From Micromussa lordhowensis (lineage: Eukaryota; Cnidaria; Anthozoa; Scleractinia; Lobophylliidae): a stretch of 64,000 nt of DNA. Both the position numbers and the translations under genes were made by a program. Every line of letters begins with the position of its first letter. Positions within the stretch are counted from its first letter, which is position 1. The notes beneath the pieces were generated by a model. That model had not been told where the DNA came from and did no database searches. It saw nothing but the letters and a program-made list of their open reading frames with translations. This document shows positions 1-9,121 of this stretch, piece after piece. The DNA lies in contig OZ026596.1 in assembly GCA_964020085.1 (NCBI GenBank), positions 9,470,739 through 9,534,738 on the forward strand, written 5' to 3'.

Positions 1-712
1 CTTCCTCCATAAAAATGAAGTGTCTTCCTCCATACTAATAAGCGTCGCTCTTTTACAATGCAAACAATAAGGTTGCCTGGGCTTGCCTGCTCATAGTAAA
101 CCCTGATTGCCTTATGAAAAATCTATCATGTGTTTAAAATAAAAGCGCGAATTTTAACGAAAGCGCTATCGTTCTTGTAATCGCTTTGTTGCGAAAGTTT
201 ATCTCCGAGACTTTCAGTTTATTCTTGTCGAGTAAATAATATTTTTGAGCGGATAGCTTCCAAACATGCAAGTCGAAACGTTAATCGTGAAGATGGCTTG
301 CTTGTGCGTAAAGGACATCGAAGCTATTATGTTTTTATCTGACTTTGGCGACGAGAGAAAATATATTCGGCTTAGCTAGGTGGTCGAGGTTTCCGCTCCG
401 TTAGTCACGCACTGAACTCTATTTCAGCCCTAGATTTGCATACAAACTCCAACGGAAAAACCCCATGGGACAGCTCTACCATTGAAATTACAACAATAGA
501 AGTTCAGACAGCTAATTAATTGTCAACACGAGACAATAAATATTTTTCGGACAACGCGTTTTCTTAAGAAACTTTATTGCTTGTTATTAGCGAATACAAA
601 AAAAAAAAATAATACACACAGATTTGAAATGAGTACACCAAAATTAAAACAACTACAAAATGTTTATGAGTAAAGCATCAGGAAGTTAGGATGCAATCAA
701 TCGTCTTCATCG
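1..712 (+). repeat. Left long inverted repeat of the virus-like element
   Basis: This matches the reverse complement of about 4198-4910 with only scattered differences. The inner boundary lies within the 3' end of the minus-strand gene at 697-945. The outer end shows one and a half copies of a roughly 23-bp GGAGGAAG-containing unit and is cut by the window edge. Confidence 0.9.
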
Positions 713-945
713 TATTGAGAGTACTTGTAAGGCGAAGTCTTGTGTAAACGTCGAGATCGTCTAGAGGCTTTCTTCGGTTCATAGTCCAGGTAATTTACAA
801 ATTTGACAGACTGGGGGCGTTTACGCTTTCTAACTGGTGACAGCGTTTCGACTGTGGGAGGGGGAGTCAAAATGGAGGGAGGGAGGGAGGGAGATGAGAT
901 AGAGGAAGAGGTTGCCATGGTAGATAAGGCTTGTGGGGCTGTCAC
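697..945 (-). CDS. Basic proline-rich small protein of the virus-like element
   Basis: This is an 82-codon frame rich in Ser, Pro, Lys and Arg, with an acidic C-terminus. It starts three bases inside the end of the next upstream frame (942-1337) and its last few codons fall within the left inverted repeat. The composition suggests a nucleic-acid-binding or tail segment of the protein encoded at 942-1337; the two frames may be one gene split by a frameshift. I do not recognise a catalytic domain. Confidence 0.4.
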   Translation of the reverse strand: MTAPQALSTMATSSSISSPSLPPSILTPPPTVETLSPVRKRKRPQSVKFVNYLDYEPKKASRRSRRLHKTSPYKYSQYDEDD

Positions 946-1337
946 TTGGGTTGATACTTGAACTGGAGTCGCTGGATGATTTCTGGTGGTTTTTGAACGG
1001 GGTTTGCCGCAGTTGGTACGTCGCCTGTCAGTACATTCGTAGAAATTTGATTTGGCTCTTGGGGTTGGGTGGGTGTTGTTGCTTCAGGTATTAAAGATTT
1101 GAGCTGGTGTTTATAGTTTAAAAACTTGTTTTGCAACTGCATGTACTGCTTCGCTTTTTGGTCCTCTTCAAGGTTTGTTCGATACAGGAGATTATCCATA
1201 TTATTCTGAATGCGTTGCATCTCCGAAATTGGCGGGGGCACCATCAGTGTTTGTTGTTTGAGGTACTGGAGCATGTTCTTGGGAAATTCTATTCTCGTCG
1301 AATCCTTTGTCGAATCTTTCTTCGCCGGGTAAAACAT
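942..1337 (-). CDS. Charged Gln/Pro-rich protein following the ATPase in the virus-like element
   Basis: This 131-codon minus-strand frame has a helical, charged N-terminal half (about residues 15-85) followed by a Thr/Pro/Gln-rich linker. It overlaps the 3' end of the ATPase frame (1201-1659) in another frame. From memory, similar short proteins follow the packaging ATPase in cnidarian polinton-like elements; their function is unknown. The overlap may be a true small overlap or a decayed frameshift joining it to the ATPase. Confidence 0.4.
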   Translation of the reverse strand: MFYPAKKDSTKDSTRIEFPKNMLQYLKQQTLMVPPPISEMQRIQNNMDNLLYRTNLEEDQKAKQYMQLQNKFLNYKHQLKSLIPEATTPTQPQEPNQISTNVLTGDVPTAANPVQKPPEIIQRLQFKYQPK

Positions 1338-2039
1338 TTGTTCGCAATCTACATCTCTCTGGAGTCGTTGGCCTGAGATCTACAAAAAGATATCCATATT
1401 TTCTTCGCACCGCCTCTTCGTACTCTTTGATAAACCAAGCAGTTTCACTTGGATACATTTGTTTGGCTAGAGTCAAAATTTGCAGTTTATCCCGAGGATT
1501 CTTGAAAAGGACCAAGTAATGACTGTTTAAGCTGATGCTTCGGTTGCCTTTGCCTTGATGGAACAGATTTTGCACAATGTAAATAACGCTCAGATTTCGG
1601 TGATGCGATCCTTTTGTAAACAGGTTCACGATCCGATTATCTTTTCCGGCCTCAATCATTTGGTCGTCAATGACAATCAGGAATCATTTTCCAGAGATTC
1701 CGGGATCCCCTTGACAAATTCGATTGTTGGTATCATCATCAATAATTGCGTGTAGGCGTTTTGCCACTGTGAATAACACCAGATTATTCTCTCCGGTGGT
1801 TGATCGATCACGGTTTGAGCTTGTTGTAACAGTCATTGTACCCAGACAGTTTTTCCCGAACCGGTCATCCCTGCAACCATGCAAGTAAATGGATAAACCA
1901 ATTGAAACCGCTGACACTTTTCTTGAGACATCGGTATGACTGGAGCAAAATTGGAATTATTGTGTTTTCTGTTCATATGTCTTTGCATACTATCTTTTCT
2001 AGAGAAATCCGTTTGACAAACAGGACAGGACCAACTCAT
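1201..2039 (-). pseudogene. C2H2 zinc finger plus A32-like packaging-type ATPase, broken by frameshifts
   Basis: The ATG is at 2039. Residues about 5-26 form a C2H2 finger (C-x2-C-x12-H-x4-H). A Walker A P-loop with the core GMTGSGKT follows at about residues 56-63. A one-base shift near 1833 and another near 1680 break the frame. The middle stretch (about 1690-1830) continues in a third frame, and the segment 1659-1201 keeps the region after the Walker B acidic pair, including a Ser-His-His-Arg-Asn sensor-like stretch. Family B/A32-type ATPases pump DNA into viral capsids; the assignment rests on the P-loop and remembered consensus. It faces away from the virion-type genes across a shared promoter region. 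Confidence 0.65.
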
Positions 2040-2093
2040 GTCAACTCATTCAAAGCTTAGCGCAAACTGACAAAATGCATATGATGCTCCACA

Positions 2094-2101
2094 TTTATAT
2101 A
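2094..2101 (-). promoter_or_regulatory. TATA box for the minus-strand gene block
   Basis: TATATAAA is read on the minus strand, about 55 bp upstream of the ATPase ATG at 2039. It mirrors the plus-strand TATA at 2404, so the central region looks like a divergent promoter. Confidence 0.55.
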
Positions 2102-2104
2102 GGC

Positions 2105-2370
2105 GTCAACCACAACACCACCTCCACCACCACAATTCTATTGTTTTCCACCACCACCACCACCACAATTCTATTGTTTTCCACTACCACCACCACAATT
2201 CTATTGTTTTCCACCACCACCACCACAATTCTATTGTTTTCCACCACCTCCACCACAATTCTATTGTTTTCCACCACCACCACCACCACAATTCTATTGT
2301 TTTCCACCACCACCACCACAATTCTATTGTTTTCCACCACCACCACCCCCACAATTCTATTGTTTTCCCT
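2105..2370 (+). repeat. Minisatellite between divergent promoters (TTCTATTGTTTTCCACCACC type)
   Basis: About nine units of 27-33 bp are present. Each has a fixed TTCTATTGTTTTCC core and a variable CCA run. The array fills the gap between the two opposed TATA boxes of the element. Apparent ORFs through it encode only Thr/Phe/Leu or Val/Glu/Asn repeats and are not credible genes. Confidence 0.9.
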
Positions 2371-2403
2371 TCTCCTATTGTTCTATCACCATATCGAAAA
2401 CCA

Positions 2404-2410
2404 TATAAAG
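2404..2410 (+). promoter_or_regulatory. TATA box for the plus-strand gene block
   Basis: TATAAAG lies 91 bp upstream of the ATG at 2501. The position and the mirrored TATA at 2094-2101 suggest a divergent promoter pair. Confidence 0.5.
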
Positions 2411-2500
2411 CGAGACACAGGAGTATCAGTGCCATTTGAACTTGGTAAAGTGTTGCTTACACTTCATTTTCGTCAGAGCAGACCCGCGAATTTTTAGAAT

Positions 2501-2924
2501 ATGAAGAAACTTTATACTCCAAATCACAAGTTGTACGAAGAATACTATTTAAACCAAGCTAAGCAAAAAGGAGGTAATTTACCGGCTTTTCACGGTGCTC
2601 GATTTCAGCAGGGCTATGGCTTAGGTTCCATATTTAAAGGTCTTCCGTTGGGCGATGCCTCATTTACAGCAAGGTGCTAAAGTACTGGGCAAAAAGGCGT
2701 TACAAACCGGAGCCCAAGTGGCTCAAGATGTTCTGGAAGGAAATAATGTGAACACATCGCTGGCAAAGCGTAGTAAAGAAACTATTGGTGGACTAGTATC
2801 TCAGGCTGGGCGTGGTCGAAAAGCTACGAAAAGAAAAGTGCAGTTTCGTGGTTTACCCCCGTTCAAGAAACGAAAAACAGTTGTATTGGATCAAGACCAA
2901 GACGACTTTCAACTTTGGTCGTAA
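2501..2924 (+). pseudogene. Virion-type basic protein of the virus-like element, frameshifted
   Basis: An ATG at 2501 opens a frame that stops at 2680. The homologous continuation runs in another frame from about 2655 to 2924, so one indel lies near 2640-2655. The N-terminal part is Tyr/Lys-rich with a Gly-rich GYGLGSIFKG stretch. The C-terminal part has Gly/Ala/Lys-rich helices and a basic tail ending in an acidic patch. From memory this layout is typical of a minor virion protein of polinton/adintovirus-like elements. It is the first gene of the plus-strand block. Confidence 0.55.
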
Positions 2925-3321
2925 ATTTAAGTGGGACTCCCTGGCAAAATTATAAAACACTGATACCTGTCATCTTTAATCATTTTACGACCATGTCTCG
3001 AGTAGTAAAGAACAATCTACCTTTCCTTCATCTCTTAACTTGTTGCCCAGAACATCAGCGTCAGTTTCTTCTAGAGACAGCTACCCCCGAACAGATACAC
3101 GCATTAGTTCAAATTCTTTTTAATCTGTGTCATGGAAACATACCGCGGTCTCTAAGCAAGTGAAACGCAACTTAAAAAAGCATATAGATGCCCTTGTTAG
3201 TCTCGTTGAATCATGTGTTCCTTACAAGACAAAGAAGCAAACCCTTGCTCAAGAAGGTGGAGGATTTATACAAGATTTGCTAATCCCAGTTCTAACTAGC
3301 ATAGGGCCCCTAATGTTATAA
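2915..3321 (+). pseudogene. Small basic protein with hydrophobic GG-rich C-terminus, frameshifted
   Basis: The frame 2915-3163 covers the N-terminal helices, and 3127-3321 in another frame covers a lysine-rich stretch and a hydrophobic tail after EGGGF. The two parts align with a family I remember from cnidarian polinton-like elements (basic middle, then a short hydrophobic end, similar in style to adenoviral core peptides). One indel lies near 3125-3160. It overlaps the end of the preceding gene by about 10 bases. Confidence 0.5.
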
Positions 3322-3383
3322 AACGTCGTGACCTAGTCTGTAGTATATCAGTCGGTTCTTGACGTTAACGAGTGCTGGTCAAT

Positions 3384-3965
3384 ATGAAGAGAAAAGTCGA
3401 CTGGGACGAAGAGGAAGATAGTGATCATGAAGACACCAACGCAAGTGAAAACGATGAAAGCGATAACGAAGAACCTCGAATTAAAGATGTTTTAGAAGGT
3501 CTCAGTTCCCACCTCGTTTCTCGACAAAAGGCCTCCGATCTTTTACACAGCATGGTGGCTTCCAAAGATATCTTGTTTTGGACATCTCGCGGACAGTTAC
3601 TCCGAAACCAGCGAATAATACCAGTGACGAACATTTCAGAGCTGGTCGAATAGGTGTTACTCCCCCATAACGACGATATTGTTAAACCCCGCGCCCTCAA
3701 AACATTTATAGATGGGTTGGAAGAGTTAGGAATCAATAAGCGTTTGATATAGAATAAGAGAATTTTGGCAGAACTATTGGAAAAAGAACAAGCCTATCAC
3801 GATAAAGACAGTGAGGCTGGTGATAAAGAAATGGTCTCCGAAAGCAGTGATAATGAAGATGACAAAGAGACAGCCTCTAAAATTAGTGATCAAGAATCGG
3901 AAAACCAAGATCTGGAACCTGAAGGAAATTCAGACGAAGAAGAAACCGCAAGAGATTTTGCGTAA
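3384..3965 (+). pseudogene. Acidic protein of the virus-like element with two in-frame stops
   Basis: From the ATG at 3384 the frame encodes an acidic, Asp/Glu/Ser-rich head and then a folded-looking segment (about residues 35-89). TAG codons at 3651-3653 and about 3750 interrupt one continuous frame that resumes to 3965 with another highly acidic tail. Read across the stops, it matches a conserved hypothetical protein I recall from adintovirus/Maverick-like elements (function unknown). The two nonsense codons argue for neutral decay. Confidence 0.5.
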
Positions 3966-4161
3966 AGTAAAAGGTCCTTGCTACTATTGCAACGGAGAGA
4001 ACGTTTACGAAAGAGCAATAGTCAAATGCCCTAGATGTTTCTGGCAAGATGGTTATAGGATTTGTCCGATATGTGCACATCAAATTCCTGTTGATCGTAA
4101 ACACTTGACAGACGGATTTATTTGGTGCGCTAACTGCCACGCGGTGAAACACATTGATTAA
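3966..4161 (+). CDS. Zinc-ribbon small protein of the virus-like element (C-terminal part)
   Basis: The plus-strand frame ending at 4161 has four Cys pairs (CYYC, CPRC, CPIC, CANC) plus His residues, fitting one or two zinc ribbons. It has no good ATG of its own here. It probably continues the acidic protein upstream through a frameshift near 3960, or it is a separate short gene. It ends 36 bp before the right inverted repeat. Confidence 0.45.
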
Positions 4162-4197
4162 AAAACTTTAAAAAGGACTCATTATCCTCCAAGCGAA

Positions 4198-4910
4198 GAT
4201 GAAGACGATTGATTGCATCCTAACTTCCTGATGCTTTACTCATAAACATTTTGTAGTTGTTTTAATTTTGGTGTATTCATTTCAAATCTGTGTGCATGTA
4301 TTATTTTTTTTTTGTATTCGCCAATAACAAGCAATAAAGTTTCTTAAGAAAACGCGTTGTCCGAAAAATATTTATTGTCGCGTGTTGACAATTAATTAGC
4401 GGTCTGAACTTCTATTGTTGTAATTTCAATGGTAGAGCTGTCCCATGGGGTTTTTCCGTTGGAGTTTGTATGCAAATCTAGGGCTGAAATAGAGTTCAGT
4501 GCGTGACTTACGGAGCGGAAACCTCGACCACCTAGCTAAGCCGAATATATTTTCTCTCGTCGCCAAAGTCAGATAAAAACATAATGGCTTCGATGTCCTT
4601 TACGCACAAGCAAGCCATCTTCACGATTAACGTTTCGACTTGCATGTTTGGAAGCTATCCGCTCAAAAATATTATTTACTCGACAAGAATAAACTGAAAG
4701 TCTCGGAGATAAACTTTCGCAACAAAGCGATTACAAGAACGATAGCGCTTTCGTTAAAATTCACGCTTTTATTTTAAACACATGATAGATTTTTCATAAG
4801 GCAATCAGGGTTTACTATGAGCGGGCAAGCCCAGGCAACCTTATTGTTTGTATTGTAAAAGAGCGACGCTTATTAGTATGGAGGAAGACACTTCATTTGT
4901 ATGGAGGAAG
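4198..4910 (-). repeat. Right long inverted repeat of the virus-like element
   Basis: This is the reverse complement of 1-712. It starts just after the zinc-ribbon reading frame that ends at 4161 and continues outward into the tandem 23-bp units at 4877-5085. Confidence 0.9.
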
Positions 4911-5085
4911 GCACCTCATTTGTATGGAGGAAGGCACCTCATTTGTATGGGGGAAGGCACCTCATTAGTATGAAGGAAGGCAGGGAAGGCAGGGGAAGGC
5001 ACCTCATTAGTATGGAGGAAGGCAGGGAAGGCAGGGGAAGGCACCTCATTAGTATGGAGGAAATCCAAATTAGTATGCAGGAAGT
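4877..5085 (+). repeat. Subterminal tandem repeat, about 23 bp per unit
   Basis: About seven units built on TATGGAGGAAGGCACCTCAT are present. Some are lengthened to about 42 bp by an inserted GGCAGGGAAGGCAGGG block. They cap the right inverted repeat, and the same unit is seen at 1-45 in opposite orientation, so they probably belong to the element end and not to the host flank. Confidence 0.75.
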
Positions 5086-5090
5086 AAAAA

Positions 5091-7050
5091 AAATTAATAT
5101 ATAGATTTAGGTCAACCTAAAAGCGGAGCTCCTGTAGCCCGATTAGGCTTATCCAGGATAAGGTTGAATTTTGAGTTCAGTTTTGTAACTTTGCTGCAAG
5201 GTTTTCTGCATATTGTTTGGTGTTTAGTTTTTCTTTCAACTGAAATGAACTGCTTTTTTCAATCCAGAAGTCAAACGAGTGGATTAAAAAATCAAAACAT
5301 TATCAGAGGAAATTGTGAAAATTACTTTGATAAAGAATTGCCAAAAACTATTGGGCTAAAATATTATCTGAATGATGTTAACATGTGAGCATTGTTCCAA
5401 GGTTTTATCATTGCATTGACCCTATTGCGTAGTACTAGTTGTAGTTAAATAAATTAGCCAGAAATCTTCCAGTTTGGAAATCTTCCAGTTTCCACGTAAA
5501 CACGACAAACGTTACTCCTTTAGCTGACCTAGCATATTGTGTAGCCGCGTTGAGCTAAAGAAAGCACGCGAAAAATTAAGCCTCCTTTTGGTTTAGAGGT
5601 CCCCTTATGGCCGCCATCTTGCGCGACTCCACCGTCGTCGTCGTCGTCGTCGTTGTCGTCGCCGTCGTGCGTACGCGCCCACGAGCAATACCGCTGTCCA
5701 TGATTAACCATGAGAAAATCCATACATGGGTTTCTTTTTCCTATATGGTTATGGGGCTCCGCTTGGCGGCCCTTCGGGCCGCCGGAGCTCCGCTATTATG
5801 CAGGAACGCATTTTACCTAGACAGTTTGAATATTAATGACTTGACTCTACCTAACTCTACCTGGCTCTACAGTAAGTAACAAGGCTTAAAAACAACATAC
5901 ATAACTACTGTCGTTCGCTCCCAAACCGCTGGTCCAGGGGAACGAAGACAAGGTTATTCTCCCGGCTGGTTTCAAGCCCCACATAGAGCTTGAAACAGAG
6001 AGTTCAGCTATCAGGAATATGGTTTGGGTATACATCAATTTCATAAAGAAATGCTAATTGTTTTCCCTTAATTACTGCGTGTGCTCTTTCTTTTGTCAAT
6101 TAAAATAAATTCTGAAGTGTGCTTTTCGTCGCTACAGAACTGTATTAACACTGAGCTAACGGTTAGATCAGTGAAACGGGGCTATCAAAATTCCAGCTTC
6201 CCTGCCGGGTTCTACCTTTTGATCTTCACCCGGCGTAAATCCGAGAGATTACGGTTCCGTCTTCTCTCGTTATACGACCGTGTACAGAAAAACCCGAAAA
6301 TCAGAAGTTTTGTCATTTTACGTACACATTAAATCTCAACATCTTCTGTCTCTATGACAGACTATATTATGAATACTATTGTAATGCGGCTGAATTAGTT
6401 CGTTTTGGTCGCTTGTCAATAAAACCAGGTGATATAGTATAGCTGTACAGAAAGAACAATAAGCTCACTTCCTCCTGACAAAAACAGTGGAATATGTCTG
6501 TGTACGAGGCATTAAATTTCATAGAGTCGCTAAAATTAGGTGAAGCAGTAATACCAATATAGTTTTCACAGCTAAGTTACCGGAGCTATGAAAGCGTAAA
6601 AACAATTTTGTTTTCTTTCAGTGTCATCAGATGGACTCACCCCGGAGAAAATGAGGTATTTTGAAAGACCAAGATGCGAACAGCATTTTAAAGCCGATTC
6701 ACAAGATAAATGGCGTGACTGTCCAATATCCTAAAAGAAATCATCATAAGCTTCTTTGACAATCGCGTGCATCTTAGGAAGATCAATGTAGCAGTGGAAG
6801 ATATGTAAGTATATGATCAACAAGAACTAAAAAACGGATTGAGCTCCTTTCGAAAGGAAATTGAAGAGTTGTATAATCAGCAAAAACGAAAAGAGAATAT
6901 TTTCAAGTACATATACACCAACATGAATGATTGAGTGGCTATCGCACGCCGTTTAACCGACACAGCTGCTGACCGCCTACGGGGATCAGATACTACTATT
7001 ATACCGAATCTACACGACACAAATAAACTGAACCCAACTTTTGTTTGAAA
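5091..7050. other. Intergenic DNA with GC-rich hairpin and GTC microsatellite
   Basis: No gene is supported. A (GTC)n run lies at about 5631-5665, downstream of a YY1-like GCCGCCATCTTG at 5610. A GC-rich hairpin (GGCGGCCC/GGGCCGCC) sits at about 5764-5790. A stretch at 6622-6655 is flanked by a pyrimidine-rich AG and a GT and could be an untranslated exon of the downstream glycosyltransferase; this is weak. Confidence 0.5.
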
Positions 7051-8208
7051 ATGACGACGGACAAAACAAGTCGTCGCGTAACATTCGCTGGTTCACATCA
7101 ATGGCAAACTAATTGTTTCGTTAGGGTACTTTGCAGTCGAAAGTATTTCAGGCTGCTGTTGTTGTTTACCTTAATTGTTTTCATCGTTTTGATTGCGTTC
7201 CATCTCAAAGAGAGCGAATCGTTTACGCGTGAGTTTCACGGAAACAACTTTATTGAACTTAGACAAGCGCAGTCGCTGAAGAGCACTGTGTCTAGTGTCA
7301 GAAGAGAAAACAAGGTTAACCAAACCATGTCAAAGATGGATAGCCACCAGAACACCAACTTGGAAAGTCCACAACAGTGCCTCAGCTGGTGTAATAAAGC
7401 AAATACAGGTGGCCAGTATTTTCTAAGCGCCGTTTTGCTTGTGCGAATTTACTCTAGTGATCTCGCTAAGCTCAGCACAAGAGAGTTGATGCAGTGGCTT
7501 TATTACTTGAAGTACGCTGGCTTCGAGCACGTTTACGTGTACGACGCTTATGTTTTAAAGAATGAATCGCAAAGGAATGCTCTAGAATTCCTCGTAAAGG
7601 AGGACTTCGTTACCTATGTTGACTGGAGTCACAACGCGTATCCTTACTCAGTAACCGGCACTCAGGAAAGTGCGTACCAACATTGCTTGGACAATTGGGG
7701 TAATCAATCCAAATGGCAAGCTAGCATTGATATCGACGAATATCCATTTTGTCCTCAAGATACCAAACCTAATTTTATGCAACGTTTTATCACTACATCT
7801 TCGAGACGACGACCTGATGTTTCGCAGATTACAATGAAGAATTTCTTATTTCTCGGTAAACCACTAAGTGATAAAAAACATCCGTTACTTATTGATCGAC
7901 TGAAGCGGAGAACTCCCAGACCTTCAAACCCTTTAGTTAAACCCATCTACAAGACAATGCAGGTAACAGAGACACACGTTCATCACCACGACCTAAAAAG
8001 TGGAAAATCAGTGGACGCTGATGGAAATCTTATAAGGCTTAATCATTACTGGGGAGCAAGACTTCAAAACTGGGGTGAAGACACGCCAGAAATGCTGGAC
8101 AAGACAACGGAAGATAACACGATGCAAGGAATTGCAGAAACCCTCATTAGCTGCGATCACGTTTGCTTGCCAAATGAATCCTTGATTTATACGTTTCGCT
8201 GGAATTAA
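7051..8208 (+). CDS. GT92-family (DUF23) glycosyltransferase, single exon
   Basis: The 385-aa product is a type II Golgi-style enzyme: a basic cytoplasmic tail, one membrane anchor at about residues 35-52, a stem, then the catalytic domain from about residue 110. The key motif is Asp-Ile-Asp-Glu-Tyr at about residues 227-231, the metal-binding DXD-like site of glycosyltransferase family 92. Conserved LMQWLYYLKYAGFEHV and HNAYPY stretches also fit. A characterised nematode member (GALT-1) adds galactose to core fucose of N-glycans; the substrate here is unknown. ATG 7051 is preferred over the TTG at 7045. The gene is uninterrupted, with no close neighbours. An intronless copy fits either a retrocopy or the usual expansion of this family in cnidarians. 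Confidence 0.85.
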   Translation: MTTDKTSRRVTFAGSHQWQTNCFVRVLCSRKYFRLLLLFTLIVFIVLIAFHLKESESFTREFHGNNFIELRQAQSLKSTVSSVRRENKVNQTMSKMDSHQNTNLESPQQCLSWCNKANTGGQYFLSAVLLVRIYSSDLAKLSTRELMQWLYYLKYAGFEHVYVYDAYVLKNESQRNALEFLVKEDFVTYVDWSHNAYPYSVTGTQESAYQHCLDNWGNQSKWQASIDIDEYPFCPQDTKPNFMQRFITTSSRRRPDVSQITMKNFLFLGKPLSDKKHPLLIDRLKRRTPRPSNPLVKPIYKTMQVTETHVHHHDLKSGKSVDADGNLIRLNHYWGARLQNWGEDTPEMLDKTTEDNTMQGIAETLISCDHVCLPNESLIYTFRWN

Positions 8209-8624
8209 GCTCTTTTCGCGTTTTAAAATAGCGTTTCTTAGTACATGATAATGTAGAACTTAATAGAACTTTGTTAAGTCATCACATTTGCACCAAATAA
8301 TGGCTTGTTTTAAATTTTTGTTTTTCTTGTTTTCAGACAAAACAAAGAGGAATTTTAACCTCAAGACATCAGTAAAACCGAATAAAATATTCAAAGGTTA
8401 TTAATTAACTGTTGAAAACGAACTCAAAAAGATTTCTCCACGTGTAGCCATTTTAAAGTAGAATTAAAACACAAGACATCGGGCAGAATGGCTATTGTTC
8501 TCGCGACATTTATACTTGCAGTTCAAGAGATTCTATATCTGTTATATTTCGTATTGTTATATAGCTGGCGTTCTTCCCGCCACAGTGCGCCCATTCATTG
8601 GCTAGTTCATGGTCACATGACATC

Positions 8625-8910
8625 TAACAATGAAACTGTTTCCCGCCAAGTGCCATGAGCGGGCAACATTGCGAAAACTATGACGTCAAACGGGAAACAG
8701 TTCACTGTTACCCGCGAAATGTTGACCGCTGTTGCACGTGGCCTGATGTTGTCGCTGGAATCTGGGCGCGTTTTTCAAAATTTGCTTTTGTTTTGTTTTG
8801 CTATATAACAAATCGCTTAATGCTGGTCCCTTGGGAAACAGTGAATTTTGTTTCCCTCGAATCTCAACAAAATTCACTGTTCCCCTCGGGACCAGTCATT
8901 AAGTGTTAAT
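8625..8910. repeat. Degenerate foldback element
   Basis: Two inverted pairs occur: GAAACTGTTTCCCG (about 8631) with CGGGAAACAGTTC (8690), and GGTCCCTTGGGAAACAGTG (about 8825) with its complement ending near 8903. The spacing and sequence suggest a miniature inverted-repeat element. No coding potential is seen. Confidence 0.55.
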
Positions 8911-9121
8911 TATTATTTATGAACGATCAAGCAGAACTTAGATCATTGGTTGCTAAGGACGCATGCTATACTCCACAGGGATTATCACAGAGCTCATTAT
9001 GCAAGAGTAGGCGAGACGGAAACAATGAACAGCGGGTGCTTTTGTTTCGCTTTTGTTTCTCAAAATCATTGAGGTTGATTGATGCGTAAGAAATGCTTTT
9101 CTTGGTGTCGCAAGCTGAACG

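Larger units (their letters stand above)
1..5090. mobile_element. Integrated virus-like element with long inverted repeats (decayed)
   Basis: Positions 1-712 and 4198-4910 are near-identical inverted repeats. Between them lie two divergently oriented gene blocks: minus strand 697-2039 and plus strand 2501-4161. The minus block holds a C2H2 zinc finger joined to an A32-like packaging-type ATPase. The plus block holds small basic and hydrophobic proteins that resemble virion proteins of Maverick/Polinton-like and adintovirus-like elements. No DNA polymerase, integrase or major capsid gene fits in the 5 kb, so this is either a deleted or non-autonomous copy or a distinct short lineage. Most frames carry frameshifts or stops, so it is a relic. 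The left end may run past the window, so no target-site duplication can be read. Confidence 0.7.

Noticed and set aside
2075..2497. ORFs of 83-140 codons on both strands
   Set aside because: They only translate the CCA/TTCTATTG minisatellite; the repeated residues follow the DNA period.
5607..5879. 90-codon frame with a Val run
   Set aside because: The Val run comes from the GTC microsatellite, and the rest covers a GC-rich hairpin.
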